64,000 bases of DNA, from contig JAUEDM010000001.1 in NCBI GenBank assembly GCA_033439685.1, positions 7,812,001 through 7,876,000 on the forward strand, in the 5' to 3' direction. A model generated the notes under the pieces. That model did not search any database. It saw only the letters and a list, made by a program, of their open reading frames with translations, and was not told the origin of the DNA. The DNA is from Apodospora peruviana. Its lineage: Eukaryota > Ascomycota > Sordariomycetes > Sordariales > Lasiosphaeriaceae. The position numbers and the translations under genes are program-made. Shown piece after piece: positions 12,156-23,212 of this stretch; position 1 is the stretch's first letter; every line of letters starts with the position of its first letter.

Positions 12156-13451
12156 TCGTTACGGCAACGTCGTGGGGTTCCCCGCGGAAACCGCGCGAGC
12201 TTATGTTGATATGGTCAGGATGCGATTCCTTCTTTCCCGCCGCCCGGTCGAGCGCAGTTCGGTCCGGAAAGAGGCAGTGAAGCAGACCCGGCTGCCTGTG
12301 GAGCAGAAGCAAAAAAATAAAATCGGAACTGAGTGTGAAGATAAGATCGAAGAGAACGTCGGGTCTGGAGAAAGAATGGAAAGAGAACTAGGGAATTAAG
12401 AATAAAGAAGGTAGGTACAATTAAGGATAGAGAGAAGGCACACAGCTCAACGGGTGTAGAGTTGTCGAGAGTTTTGTTTTGCGTCGGAAAGAATGACGCG
12501 ACGTTAGGGAGGCTCTGTTGACTTTGGTGAGAATTGCTGGCCAAAACGGGCGAGGGCGGGGTGCAATTGAATTTGACGCGCCCGGTCCAGCGAATCACAC
12601 GTCGCGCATGAACATCCACTCAAACATACTTCCTCCGTACCACAGCAAACGAGGAAGTGGAAGCCGACAAGAATTATTACGGATACAAACACGCGCTCTG
12701 TCCTTCTTGTTTTTCTTGTCGGTTACATGTTCTAGTTCCGACAGGCTACCTTGCACATAACGATCAGAGATATAATGATAACCTGGGCATAACGATCGGA
12801 CTTCACACGCGCAACGTTGTTTTTTTCCCCAGGAAAGACATTTCTCGGTATAACAGTTACGGATATGATTAAGAATATCCGTATTCCGTATTGCTTAGTA
12901 ACATTCCAAAATTCACGTAACCCCCCTGATTTCCATGCATGTACCGAGGTTACCCCTCATTCTTTCTTTCTCCAACAACATTTAAACGTGTTGAGGGCTG
13001 TTTGTAAGTGATACAATTCCGTTGGTCTCGGGCGTGGCTCTCTGGAAGTTACCGGGATAAATCGTCGTCTAACGAAGAGAGCAGCGAAGTATCTTACTTG
13101 TAGAATGTGCTCCTCCAGCAAGTTCAACGGGAGCATGCGGATATTCAGGGTTGTTGAAATGCAATTATTCTCTTTGCTACTAACCCAAGCAGGACCATCC
13201 CAGTGCCTTCATACAATCATCCAATGCAGTCCCTTATCATATCATACCAATGCCCGATGTCGTAGTACTCGTCCGCCCTATACACCCATGATGAATGCTA
13301 AAATACGAATACAACTACCCCCCAAGCAGGTAGCCACCAGGACATGATCGCTGAAAATCCAAACCGCCTCAACCAACCTAGCCTGATCCAACCCCATGCA
13401 GTCCAGACCGAAAGACACGCACAGCCCCATTGCCACTTCACGTATCCTGGT
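12156..13451. other. Spacer between apsA-like gene and REV3
   Basis: This 1.3-kb spacer holds the apsA-like promoter and leader and the REV3 3' end. It is AT-rich around 12700-12900, with a short direct repeat CATAACGATC near 12756 and 12788. I see no supported gene. Confidence 0.5.
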
Positions 13452-16400
13452 TTACCAATCCAAGCCTTCACCTTGCTGTTGTCGACTCCTCTCGTACTCA
13501 GCAACACTCAACTCACCCAGCTTCTTAACGAGCGGTCCAACCAACCCCCTATCCGCACTAGACCTCGCCGCCTTCTTCACTCTTGTATAAAACACCGGAC
13601 AGTCCTTGTTGTCGCACTTTACCTCATCCATCGGCGCCAGACCTGAACAGGTCTGGCACAGCTTGGTTACATCCGCCAGCCTCCTCTCCTCTCTATTCAT
13701 CCTCGTCTGTAGCTGGACCATAGACCGGCCAGCATCAGCCACGCACTTTCTGCACACAGGCATAATCTCACCTACATCACTACTGCCTGCCGCGGGGCGT
13801 TTCATCTTCACACCGCAGACCACACACGATGCCGAGCGCATAAAGGACTCCATCGTCTTCTGTTGCCCTCCTCCTCCACCAGCTGCCCCAGCTCCAATCA
13901 TCCCGAAAGGACCGGCTGCCGCCGCCGCAGCAGTAGAAGCAGGAGCAGGAGCTGCAGGAGCAAGTGAAGGGTTATCCACCTGACGAATAAGCTGGACCTT
14001 GGGCATCTCATCATACCAGGCCCGCACATTCGCCCCGACAAGGTTGAATATCCGCTCCAGCGGCGGGATGATGTTCTTGCCGATATAGTATTCCGCATCC
14101 AGCGTGCCATGCGGGTTATTCAGCAGGTCCTCCGGCGCCACGCAGCGATCCACCAACTTCGCCCCCGGTGCGCCTGCGACCACCACGTACGGCACCCGTT
14201 CGCCGTACTGCGGCTCCGCGCGCGTGTCCTCCTGCATCCGCTTGGCGCTGATCATGGCCCCCGGCGGCAGCGGGCCCTTGGTGCTGTACGTGCCCAGCTT
14301 GACCTCGCGCGCGAAGCAAAAGTCCTGCACCGACACGGCGCTGCGCATGATCTTGCTGCACTGCGCCTGGAAGTATGCCTTCACCTGGCTCAGGTCGGCC
14401 GTCTCGAACAGGATCTTGAGCGCCTTCTCCTCGATCTTTTGCTCGGCCACGGTGCCGTCGCGCCGGACCGTCTCGATACCCTTGGCGTCAAACTCGGGCA
14501 CGATCTGGTCACGGCTCTCGTACTTGTAACCGACGTAGCGCTTCTTAGTCAGGAGCAGGCAGGGGTGGTAGACCTTCTCGAACTTGAGCTTGATCGGTCG
14601 CGGATTCATGTGCGTGATGGCTTCCGCCATCTCCGCGCCAATGTCAAAGGCCTGTTCGCGGGTGCGGCCCTTGAGATAGACAAACAGGCTGTCGGTGTCG
14701 CCATAGACCACCTCGGCACCCCACCGCTTGACGGAGTGGATATACGCGATGGCGCGCTCAAGGGTTTCGCGGCCCGTTTGGACGATGCTGTCGGCGATCT
14801 CGGAGCAGGGCATCCTACCGGAGAACGAAGCCGAGGTGTAGCCGTACGTGACGTTGGCGAGCAGCTTCAGCGCCAACTGCCGGTTGTTGAGGAGTTGTTG
14901 CAACGTCTTGTCGTCTTTGTCCTGCTTCATGCCGCTCTTCACCATGACTCTTGTCTCAAGAATTTCTGTGAGCATCTTTGCCAGCAGGGACTTCCGAATC
15001 TCGGGCTTGGTGTACATGACCCCGTTCGGCGCAATGTTGATATAGTCCTTCAGGAGCTGAAGTAGACCTTCCCGTCTTTTGTACTCTGTGAACCCCATCT
15101 TGTTGGTGCCCCGCCAGTCGACGATACGCCCGAGGAACGTGGAGTAACAGTAGTTATAAGCAATCATCACACTGGGGTACAGACTCTGGAAGTCCAACAC
15201 CAGCAATGGGCTGCTGTAGAACGCGCTCTGTGGCTCCATCACGAGAGGAAGGCATTCCAAGGCATTCTGACCACCGACCTGCTTTCTGCTGGGGGAAACA
15301 AGGAGAAAGTTCTCGGGTTTGGCGATTCTAAACATGATGGACTCGACCTTGAACTGCGAACCCCGAGAGAATACAGAGAAGAAATCCACCCCAAGGAGTC
15401 TAGCTTGTTCGCTCGTGCGGGGGACCAACTCATTGGCCTCTAAAATCTGGATATCCAACCGTGTTCTCGTCAAGTAGTAGCGGAGGACGTTGCTCAAATC
15501 CCTTGGCCGTCCACTGCGATACCAGTCGGTCAAGGTGCGCCAAGAGTAATGTGGAATCCGGCGGTGGAGGAGGTGCCAGACGACATTCTCCATCGAGTAC
15601 TGAAGCAGGTTAAGCTCCCCGCGCATGGCCCTCCAAATGTTGATCATGTGCCTGCCAGTCACCCGGATGGTAGAGGTCGTGTTGAAACCCCATCGATCGG
15701 TGTCTTTGCCGATTCTCCCATGCGACTGAGATTTCATACGGGAAAACTCATCGCATAGGTCCCAATCGTACTTGGAGCTCGCCCGTTCGATCAAGTAGCC
15801 CCAGGAACTCCCGTGGACTTCATACCCAGCGAGAATGTCCGGGTCAAAGGCCCGCACAATCTCGACCATTCGCACCATCAGGTCAAGCTCCGAGGCTTCT
15901 TCAGCAACTTCAGCACCAGTCTGAGAACGAAATTTCTCGGCCAGAGACCCGTCCTCCGAGAGAACGACTATGCCAGATCGACTGCTGTCTAGGTTCTGGC
16001 TGCCACGCAGAGTATTCTCATCTGAGCCAAAACACCAAAAAATGCACTGAACTTCATCTTCCTCTGGATTTGGTACCAGCTTGGCTCTGGTATTGACATG
16101 CACCTCGAGACTCATTGTACTCATATACTGAGCCTCATGCTGCACGCTCGTCGATTTGCGCTTCTGAGGGTACTTGAAGCCGTGTCTGTTTTTGGGGGTC
16201 GCTCCTGTGATCTGAGACAAGTCTCCAGGTATATTTTGCGTGGCCGGGAGAGGTCTAGTAGTACCGGGTTTTTGTGGTCCTCGCTGCTTCTGTTTTTGGG
16301 CCCACCAATCGCTCACTTCGTCAAAAGAAGGAGGCGGCTCAGCAAGCTCCCAGCTCTTCAAAGTGCACAGCTTTTGTTGTCTTTCATACGCCAGTTCCAT

Positions 16401-18847
16401 CTGCGAGAAGTCGGGGCCGACCTCAGGTTTTATGCCATATGCCGCCGGGGAGCCACCGGTGGCATCAAAGGCTGGAAGGTACGGAAGAGAGTTGCCGTCC
16501 AATCGGAACTCTTTACCCGCGTACTCCCTTGGTCGTGGAGGTACATCTGTGTCCTCACCGTAAAAGGCATCCTGATATATGACTTCTGGTAGATTGTAAC
16601 TCTGCATTGTTGATCGTATCTCTGTCAGTGAAGGAGGTGGGCTGTTTACAACGAACATTCTGGTCGAGCCGCTCCATATGAGTTTTGGGGGTGGAGGTGA
16701 ACAAGTTGGTTTTGAGTCTGTGGATGGTGTTTGGTGTAGAGGCTCTTTGGGGGTGTGATGCGCACTGGGTGCTGGTTCTTGGATATGCAAACAAGGGTCG
16801 AACGAGACGTGCTTCCTGATTATCCTGTCCTTCTTGCTCTGTGAGCTCTGTGAGCCGGCCTGCTGGCCGAGTCTCAGCTTCGTGTTGGGGTTTCGGGCAT
16901 CTTTAACAACGGCGAAGTTCAGGGTTTGCTTTCCGGACTGTTTCATTGAACTACTCCTAGCCATCGGTTTTAGTGATCGGGATGACTGGGACAGACTGGC
17001 AAGCTCATGCTTGGGCCTGTCAAGCTTTGATTTGACGGTAGAGACACTTTGATCATCTGCAATCATCGATTTGTTGAGTTTCGTGTCATATGTCGCGTTG
17101 GGGACCTCAAGCTTCACTCGTTTTGGTGGAGTTATATCTGCTGTGTCCGACCGAGCACGCTTCAGACAAGGTTCGACGCCTACTTCAAGCTCCACAAACT
17201 CGTCCTCGTTACCGAAGTGACCTTCTGCATCGGCGGCATCAACTAGTCCGCGGCACAAAGCAACCAGTGGGCGCTTCCCAGAACGGAACCCACTGGCCGT
17301 GAACCCGCCTCCAAGGTCATTGATGGTTTTGATAGGACGTTTATTGACATCCAGCTTGGAATGTTCTTCAAGCCCGCCCATTTGAACAGGTCGAAGTGCT
17401 TCGTCCAGTACTGCGTCACCGTTGTTGGTTTGGTATCTCTCATCGTCTGATATTCCGTTCTTATCCGACTGTTCCTCGGCAGTTTCCTCCGCCTTTTGTG
17501 CTTCAAGAATCAAGTCTTCATTCAGGCCGTCTGGAAAATTCTCTTGGGCATCTTTGTCGGTTCTGAGATCGAGAAAAGCCTTTTCATCGACGTCGATGCT
17601 CTCGTCTGGAACTGCGCTCGCTGCTAGTAGTTGTTCTTCGAGACCTAGCGCGGGAAGCAAATTTTCAGGAAACAAATCCTCTACAGACTGTAGGGTTGTC
17701 TTGACATTGCCTTGCAGTGGTATTGGGCGGACAAAGGTTGAGAATGAAACTTCCGTGTCATTCATGGTACTCTTCTCTTCATCAAGTAGGAGTTGTATCT
17801 TTCTCCGGTTTTCCTCCTCATGCATCCAGCTGGCAGGCTGCGTGTGTCGAGAATCTGCAGACAAAGAAACTAACACCTCGGGAGGGAAGGGACTGCTTCC
17901 GGGAGAGAGGTTCCGCATTCGCCTCCTTCGCTTAGTCTCATCCACCCATAGGCCAGCCATGCTGTGGACGAGCTTCAGGTCCGACGGAAGGGGCTGTTCC
18001 TTCTCAATGAAGTCATGGTGCAAGGGGCGCTCTTTCACGTCTTTTCGGTTCAGGATATCTTGGACACAAATGTCGACCTCAAGTGAGCAATGACTGACGC
18101 GAGGGAGACTAAAGTCATCGGTAATCGATGCACGAGGTATCGATTTGTTGTTCCATGTTCGACCAGTGTCATCCTCGTCGTCATGATCCGGAACAGGGGC
18201 ACGAAAACAGGTAGTCCCAGCGTCGATGTACCCACAGCCATAAAGGTTGTAGTCGGTCATAAACTGAAGCAGATATTGCAGATGGGCTTCATACGGCTGA
18301 AATTTCCGGCTCATAATTACACCCTGTTGAAGGAGGTCGGCCAGGCGGGTCATGACGACCGGATTGAGCATATATATCTTGAGGTAGAAGCGGTAGCCAA
18401 CATGGAAGCCATAGAATGGAATGCCTTTAACCAACGTGATCCGGGCAACAAACCGCGGATGGTCTCGGTTAATGTCCCTCCGGTAGCTAAGAGCTAGAGC
18501 ACGGTCAATGGACCGGTGGAACTGGCGAATATATTCGGCAACTACAGAGAGTTAGGTACACCGAGTTGAGGTTGGTTCGCATACAACTGAATGGTGAACG
18601 CTCTCTCACCTTCAGCCTTCCCCAAACCAGCACCGCCATAGTCGATATAGAGGTAGGGAAATGCGCCATGAATATGTGCACAGACTTTTTGCCCAGTCTC
18701 AGTCGAGCCGAAGACGCGAACGACGGGCACTTTGGGCTCCTTGGAGGCCTGCGAGGCACGGAAGCCGATGTGTAATGGAGGATCATATCGCGTTGGCGTC
18801 GCCTGATAGTGATCGATGCAGTTGAGGCGGACACGAAAATTATCCAT
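13452..18847 (-). CDS. REV3: Rev3, catalytic subunit of DNA polymerase zeta
   Basis: Rev3 is the B-family polymerase that extends from mismatches and lesions in translesion synthesis, with Rev7 and the Pol31/Pol32 accessory subunits. Two exons (18610-18847 and 13452-18541) encode 1,775 residues. The N-terminus MDNFRVRLNCIDHYQATPTR is typical. A long, poorly conserved middle follows, then the polymerase core: DFQSLYPSVMIAYNYCYSTF (motif A), KLLANVTYGYTSASFSGRM (motif B) and YGDTDS (motif C, about residues 1359-1364). The tail carries two cysteine clusters, CVVCGVKMKRP...CRKC and CQTCSG...CDNKDC; the second matches the CysB site that binds an iron-sulfur cluster in B-family polymerases. The splice gives GKAEVAEYIRQFHRS. 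The start at 18847 is the first true ATG. Confidence 0.97.
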
Positions 18848-19735
18848 TGTTGATGCGACAACGCCAGCAAGATTGGCCAAGATGCCGTTGGCGATGCCAC
18901 CTTTCTCTCAGTCGCATCGGTTCTCGCGACCGAAAATTGGTGTCACCAGCCGCGATGGTCCAAAACTGGTCATATTCCAGAGGGCTGAGTATCTATGAAA
19001 ATTAGGTAACTATGTCGGTCAAAACTCATTTTCAGAGAAAAGTGCCTTACGTCTTTGCCAGAAAGAAAAGCCGTGGTGCATCATCTCATCTCATTCATCC
19101 CGGCCCTTTGAGCCGAATGCTAGGCACGACGCGTCTTGCTGTTGTAACCTGTACCTGAGGTACTGTAGCGCCGAGAGCAGTGAAGCAAGATTCGCCAAAA
19201 CACGTGACGTTTAGGCGTGAGCGCTGTACACCTCCACCAGTATTTAAAACCTTAGTGTTATTGCCTGCCAAGCCTAGTCTGGACAAGAAAAGCACTTTTG
19301 GAAAAAAACTACGTAACCTTTAGATTAATTTACTACGATGTATATCTTAATCAAACTAGTATTCATTACTAGACTTACCATGGTAGATTTTAAGTATTTC
19401 GTATACGGCTGGATAACTGGAACTTTGGGTAGGTATGCATTAAGATGTGAAAGGTAGGTACGGAATACGGTATTTTCTTGTCCGGGCCGGGACCTAGCGA
19501 AGTCACTAAGGTCTTAATCCTGGTAGAGGTATAACTTAATCCGTAGAGAGCTGTCACTGTGAACAGTTGCCCCTGCCCCACTTACACAGTCGTATCAGCC
19601 ATTCACAACAGGCGGCCGATCAACCGTTGGCGGAAATCATCGGTGCAATCCGTCCGAGAGCGTCTTATCCATTTGAGACCGTACTACGAGCTCTTCGCTC
19701 TACATACATCCAACCCACATATCCGTCAGTTCAAG
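18848..19735. other. REV3-SLU7 divergent intergenic region
   Basis: This 0.9-kb region contains both promoters and copy A of the dispersed inverted-repeat element (19227-19532), which ends about 200 nt before the SLU7 start. Confidence 0.6.
19227..19532 (+). mobile_element. Non-autonomous inverted-repeat element, copy A
   Basis: The ends form imperfect inverted repeats of about 60 bp. The left end reads TACACCTCCACCAGTATTT and the right end, reverse-complemented, TATACCTCTACCAGGATTA; both continue through CCTTAGTG to GGACAAGAAAA. The interior is AT-rich with no coding frame. A second copy lies near 30864-31148 in the opposite orientation and shares the interior (for example CTAGTATTCATTACTAGA). 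TA dinucleotides at both ends suggest a Tc1/mariner-like target duplication, but the limits are approximate. Many differences between copies are C/T or G/A changes. Confidence 0.75.
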
Positions 19736-21016
19736 ATGCCACCACCTCCACCGCGCCGGCCACAGCAGCAGGCTACGGCCGCAGAGTCCAGCGCCGAAGC
19801 TTCTGGCTCCGGCGCCGGTGCCGCGCGCAAAGAAGACAACATCTACATCCCCTCATACATTAGCAAACAGCCCTTCTACGTCGCCGGTCTCGACGATCAA
19901 GATTCTCTTCAGCATCAACGTTCGCGCGCTACAGAAGACGACAAGGCGAAAGCTGCGGCGCTTCTAGACAAGGGCCGCAAAGCCGGGCCGGCGAGGACGA
20001 GATGGGTGAAGGGCGCCTGCGAGAACTGCGGTGCCATGGGCCACAAGAAGAAGGAATGCCTGGAACGCCCGCGCAAAGTAGGCGCCAAGTTCACCGGCAA
20101 GGACATCCAAGCCGACCGCATCATCAGAGACGTCAAGCTCGGCTATGAGGCCAAGCGCGACGTGTACCAGACCTACGACCCAAAACAGTACCAAGAAGTG
20201 ATAGAGGAGTACAACCTCATCGAGGAGGCGCGGCGGCAACTGCAATTACAAGAAGCAGCCACCGCCAATAGCGGTGACCAAAAAATGCTAAAGGAGAATG
20301 GCGAGGAAGATGGTGATGCGAACAATGAATACGAGCACGGCTTCAAATACGCCGAGGAATCGGACATCGGCCGCGCCACCACCAAACAATCCATCCGCAT
20401 TCGAGAAGACACCGCCAAGTACCTCTTGAACCTCGACTCCGACTCGGCCAAGTACAATCCCAAAAAGCGTGCTCTCGTCGACCCAGGTGCCATCGCGGAC
20501 AAGTCTGCCCAGCTCTTCGCAGAGGAGAGCTTCCTGCGCGCCTCCGGCGAAGCCGCAGAGTTTGAGAAGGCGCAGCGGTACGCATGGGAGGCGCAAGAAA
20601 ATTCAGGCGACACAAGCCAGCATCTACAAGCCAACCCGACGGCAGGCGAGGTTCGCCGTAAGAAGGAAAGCGAGGAGCGCGAGGCCAAGCGCAGAAAGCG
20701 GGCAGAGGTGCTGGCCAGCCAATATGGCGAGCAGGTGGACGTGCCCGAGGCATTAAAGGTGGTGGCAGCCATTACCGAGTCCGAGACATTTGTCGAGTAC
20801 GACGAAGCAGGACTGATCAAAGGCGCGCCGAGGAAGGTGGCCAAGTCCAAGTACGCCGAAGATGTGCTCGTCAACAACCACACGTCTGTATGGGGAAGTT
20901 GGTGGTCAGATTTCAAATGGGGGTATGCGTGCTGTCATTCACTGCTGAAGAACAGTTACTGCACAGGGGAAGCAGGGAAGAATGCAAGAAAGGAATTAGA
21001 GTCCTGGGATAAGTAG
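19736..21016 (+). CDS. SLU7: Slu7, second-step pre-mRNA splicing factor
   Basis: Slu7 helps choose and dock the 3' splice site in the second catalytic step. This is an intronless frame of 426 residues starting at ATGCCACCACCTCC. A zinc knuckle C-x2-C-x4-H-x4-C (CENCGAMGHKKKEC) lies at about residues 93-106, followed by the conserved RPRKVGAKFTGKDIQ. Further family marks are FKYAEESDIGRATTKQSIRI and RIREDTAKYLLNLDSDSAKY, and near the end HTSVWGSWWSDFKWGYACCH with NSYCTGEAGK. The frame stays open upstream, but the sequence before position 19736 is not family-like. Confidence 0.96.
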   Translation: MPPPPPRRPQQQATAAESSAEASGSGAGAARKEDNIYIPSYISKQPFYVAGLDDQDSLQHQRSRATEDDKAKAAALLDKGRKAGPARTRWVKGACENCGAMGHKKKECLERPRKVGAKFTGKDIQADRIIRDVKLGYEAKRDVYQTYDPKQYQEVIEEYNLIEEARRQLQLQEAATANSGDQKMLKENGEEDGDANNEYEHGFKYAEESDIGRATTKQSIRIREDTAKYLLNLDSDSAKYNPKKRALVDPGAIADKSAQLFAEESFLRASGEAAEFEKAQRYAWEAQENSGDTSQHLQANPTAGEVRRKKESEEREAKRRKRAEVLASQYGEQVDVPEALKVVAAITESETFVEYDEAGLIKGAPRKVAKSKYAEDVLVNNHTSVWGSWWSDFKWGYACCHSLLKNSYCTGEAGKNARKELESWDK

Positions 21017-21432
21017 TCTACTTCGAATCTTATATAGATTGATATGATACCCCCGTATTGGCATTACATATCCCACCGTTTTGGGTCTACTGGTTCACAA
21101 TGGCTGGTTGTCTCATTCCACAGTCACTCATGTGGTTGAATGTTGGCAGGGCGTAACGTACATCGGCGTCTTATACGACGACACTGCACAAAGGCGGAGC
21201 GAAAACAGTAAATCACCGGAATATGCAAGTCAATGGGAAGATATGAAAACTCGGGGACTTGGTTGACTTTTAGCACATTTGTGCTGGTTCTGATGCATTC
21301 ACACCATGACTACAACGCCTTAAGAGTAAAGTGTAGAGGCAAAATATAACCCGCCGAGATCCATTTTTCATAACCCATGCCGTCCACTCCTCAGTGATAT
21401 CATGCGGCGATGACAAAAGCCAAAGCTCAGAT
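21017..21432. other. Convergent spacer between SLU7 and RPS9
   Basis: It holds the 3' ends of two convergent genes. Nothing else is seen. Confidence 0.6.
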
Positions 21433-22227
21433 TTACTCGTCATCCTCCTCCTCATCATCATCACCACCCTTCTCGGCAGCCTTGGCCTTCTTTCTCCGGA
21501 CGCGGCCAGGGCGGCCTCCGCCGAAGGGCGAGGTGAGGGCGAAGTCGATGTGCTTCTGGGAATCGAGACGGACGACGAAGGAGGGGACGTTGACGATCTG
21601 CTTGCCGACGCGGATGTGGCGCTGGCGGATGAGGACACGGGCGTGATGGATCGACTTGGCAAGACCCAACTTGTAGACGCATGTCTGGAGGCGGCGTTCC
21701 AAGAAATCCTCGGCCTTCAGGGCAAGCACGTAATCCAGCTTCATGCGGGACTCGTCGAGCACACCGACGCGGACAAGACGGCGAATCAGGGCATTGCCTT
21801 CGAAGAGACGCTTGGGGTCCTTCTCGTCGAGGGTAAGAAGCTGACTGTGGAGGAATTAGCATTTGGGGAGCGAAGTACTAACACCTGGAAGGGGATCACA
21901 TACCGGGCAGCACGACGGATCTTGGACAGGGTGAGGAGGACACGCCAAACCTCACGCTTGTTGCGGAGACCGTACTCGCCAACGAGCTTCAATTCGGAGT
22001 CCCTGAGAGCCCCAAAGTCAGTCCATGATCACTATCGACATAAGCAGAGACAAGCTCGTGCTCAGTGGCCGGTGATTGTAGGGCGTGCGCAGCATCACCG
22101 GGTTTCGGAATTGCTGCGCGGAGGCACCTGGAGGAAAAATCGAAATAATGGTTTAAACGCACAAACGAGCGGCCTCGAAGGGACGACGCGGGACCTTGGC
22201 GGTCTTGGAGTAGGAAAGCGGCGCCAT
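21433..22227 (-). CDS. RPS9: 40S ribosomal protein S9 (uS4)
   Basis: This is a core small-subunit protein near the mRNA entry channel, important for decoding accuracy. Three exons (22163-22227, 21904-22002, 21433-21844) encode 191 residues, the usual length. The protein starts MAPLSYSKTAKVPRRPFEAA, continues SELKLVGEYGLRNKREVWRV, and holds the S4 RNA-binding domain (ERRLQTCVYKLGLAKSIHHA, RVLIRQRHIRVGKQIVNVPS). It ends with an acidic tail, KGGDDDEEEDDE. Both introns have GT-AG ends and the joins restore the conserved protein exactly. The gene is divergent from RPL21 with 312 nt between start codons. Confidence 0.98.
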
Positions 22228-22539
22228 CTTGTCGTTGAGGCTTTCGAGATGTTCGTCGGGACGGAGACAAGGAAATTCGGAGGTTCTTTTCCTAAAGTTC
22301 AGAAATTGAGGGCCAAGCAACAAAGAGGGTTTGTGGTGGTCTGTGCGCAGTTGGCCAGCCCACGCTTGCCCTAACATCAACCTGGTCCCGCACACACCAC
22401 CCTGCTTAGTCACCCCCTGCAGCGAAAATCAACCTTAGTTTTGCTTCCCACAGAAACTCTCTGAATTTTGCGAACGCCCAGCAATCACCGACGACCTCAC
22501 TTTCTCGATCCACGGCGGCAAACCTCATAACCAGACAAG
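22228..22539. promoter_or_regulatory. Shared promoter of RPS9 and RPL21
   Basis: Only 312 nt separate the start codons of two divergent ribosomal protein genes, so both promoters and both leaders must lie here. I cannot assign a specific factor site by eye. Co-regulation is an inference from the layout. Confidence 0.7.
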
Positions 22540-23212
22540 ATGGGTCACGCAGCAGGTCTCCGCGCCGGCACCAGATATGCCTTCTCCCGGAAGTTCCGGC
22601 AGAAGGGTATGATCAAGCTGTCGACATACCTCCAGCAGTACAAGTATGTTGGACGACTCGATGTGCAAGAATTGGGAACCTGAGGCTAATCGGAACAGGG
22701 TTGGCGATATTGTCGATATCAAGGTCAATGGTGCCGTCCAGAAGGGGTAAGATACACTGTTTTTACTACATGTTCCAGGATACGGGGTGTTTGAGAGTGC
22801 ATCTCTGCCAAATCCCTAAGCCAGGGCGTGCCTTGGTTGCATCGCGACAGGCGAATCGAAAACTGACTTAGACAACAACAGTATGGCCCACAAGGTCTAC
22901 CACGGCAAGACCGGCGTCATCTATAACGTCACCAAGTCCGCCGTCGGCGTCATCATCTATAAGAAGGTGAAGCACAGATACCTCGAGAAGCGCCTCAACG
23001 TCCGTATCGAGCATATCTCCCTTTCGCGCTCCCGCGACGACTTCCTCCGCCGCGTCAAGGAGAATGCCGAGCTCAAGAAGAAGGCCAAGGTTGAGGGTCA
23101 GCCGGTACAGCTTAAGAGACAGCCCCTCATGCCCAGAGAGGCGCGGACGATCTCCATCGTGGAGAACAGGCCCGAGACCGTCGCACCGGTCGCCTACGAG
23201 ACTACGATCTAA
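22540..23212 (+). CDS. RPL21: 60S ribosomal protein L21 (eL21)
   Basis: This is a structural protein of the large subunit. Three exons (22540-22643, 22699-22746, 22882-23212) encode 160 residues, the same as the usual eukaryotic length. Family marks are MGHAAGLRAGTRYAFSRKFR, the joined VGDIVDIKVNGAVQKGMAHK across both splice junctions, and KRYLEKRLN-type sequence followed by VQLKRQPLMPREARTI and the C-terminal APVAYETTI. Intron 2 (22747-22881) was checked for a C/D-box snoRNA and none was convincing. Confidence 0.98.

Noticed and set aside
22747..22881. snoRNA in the RPL21 intron
   Set aside because: A CTGA D-box-like word is present, but no C box at the right distance and no terminal stem.
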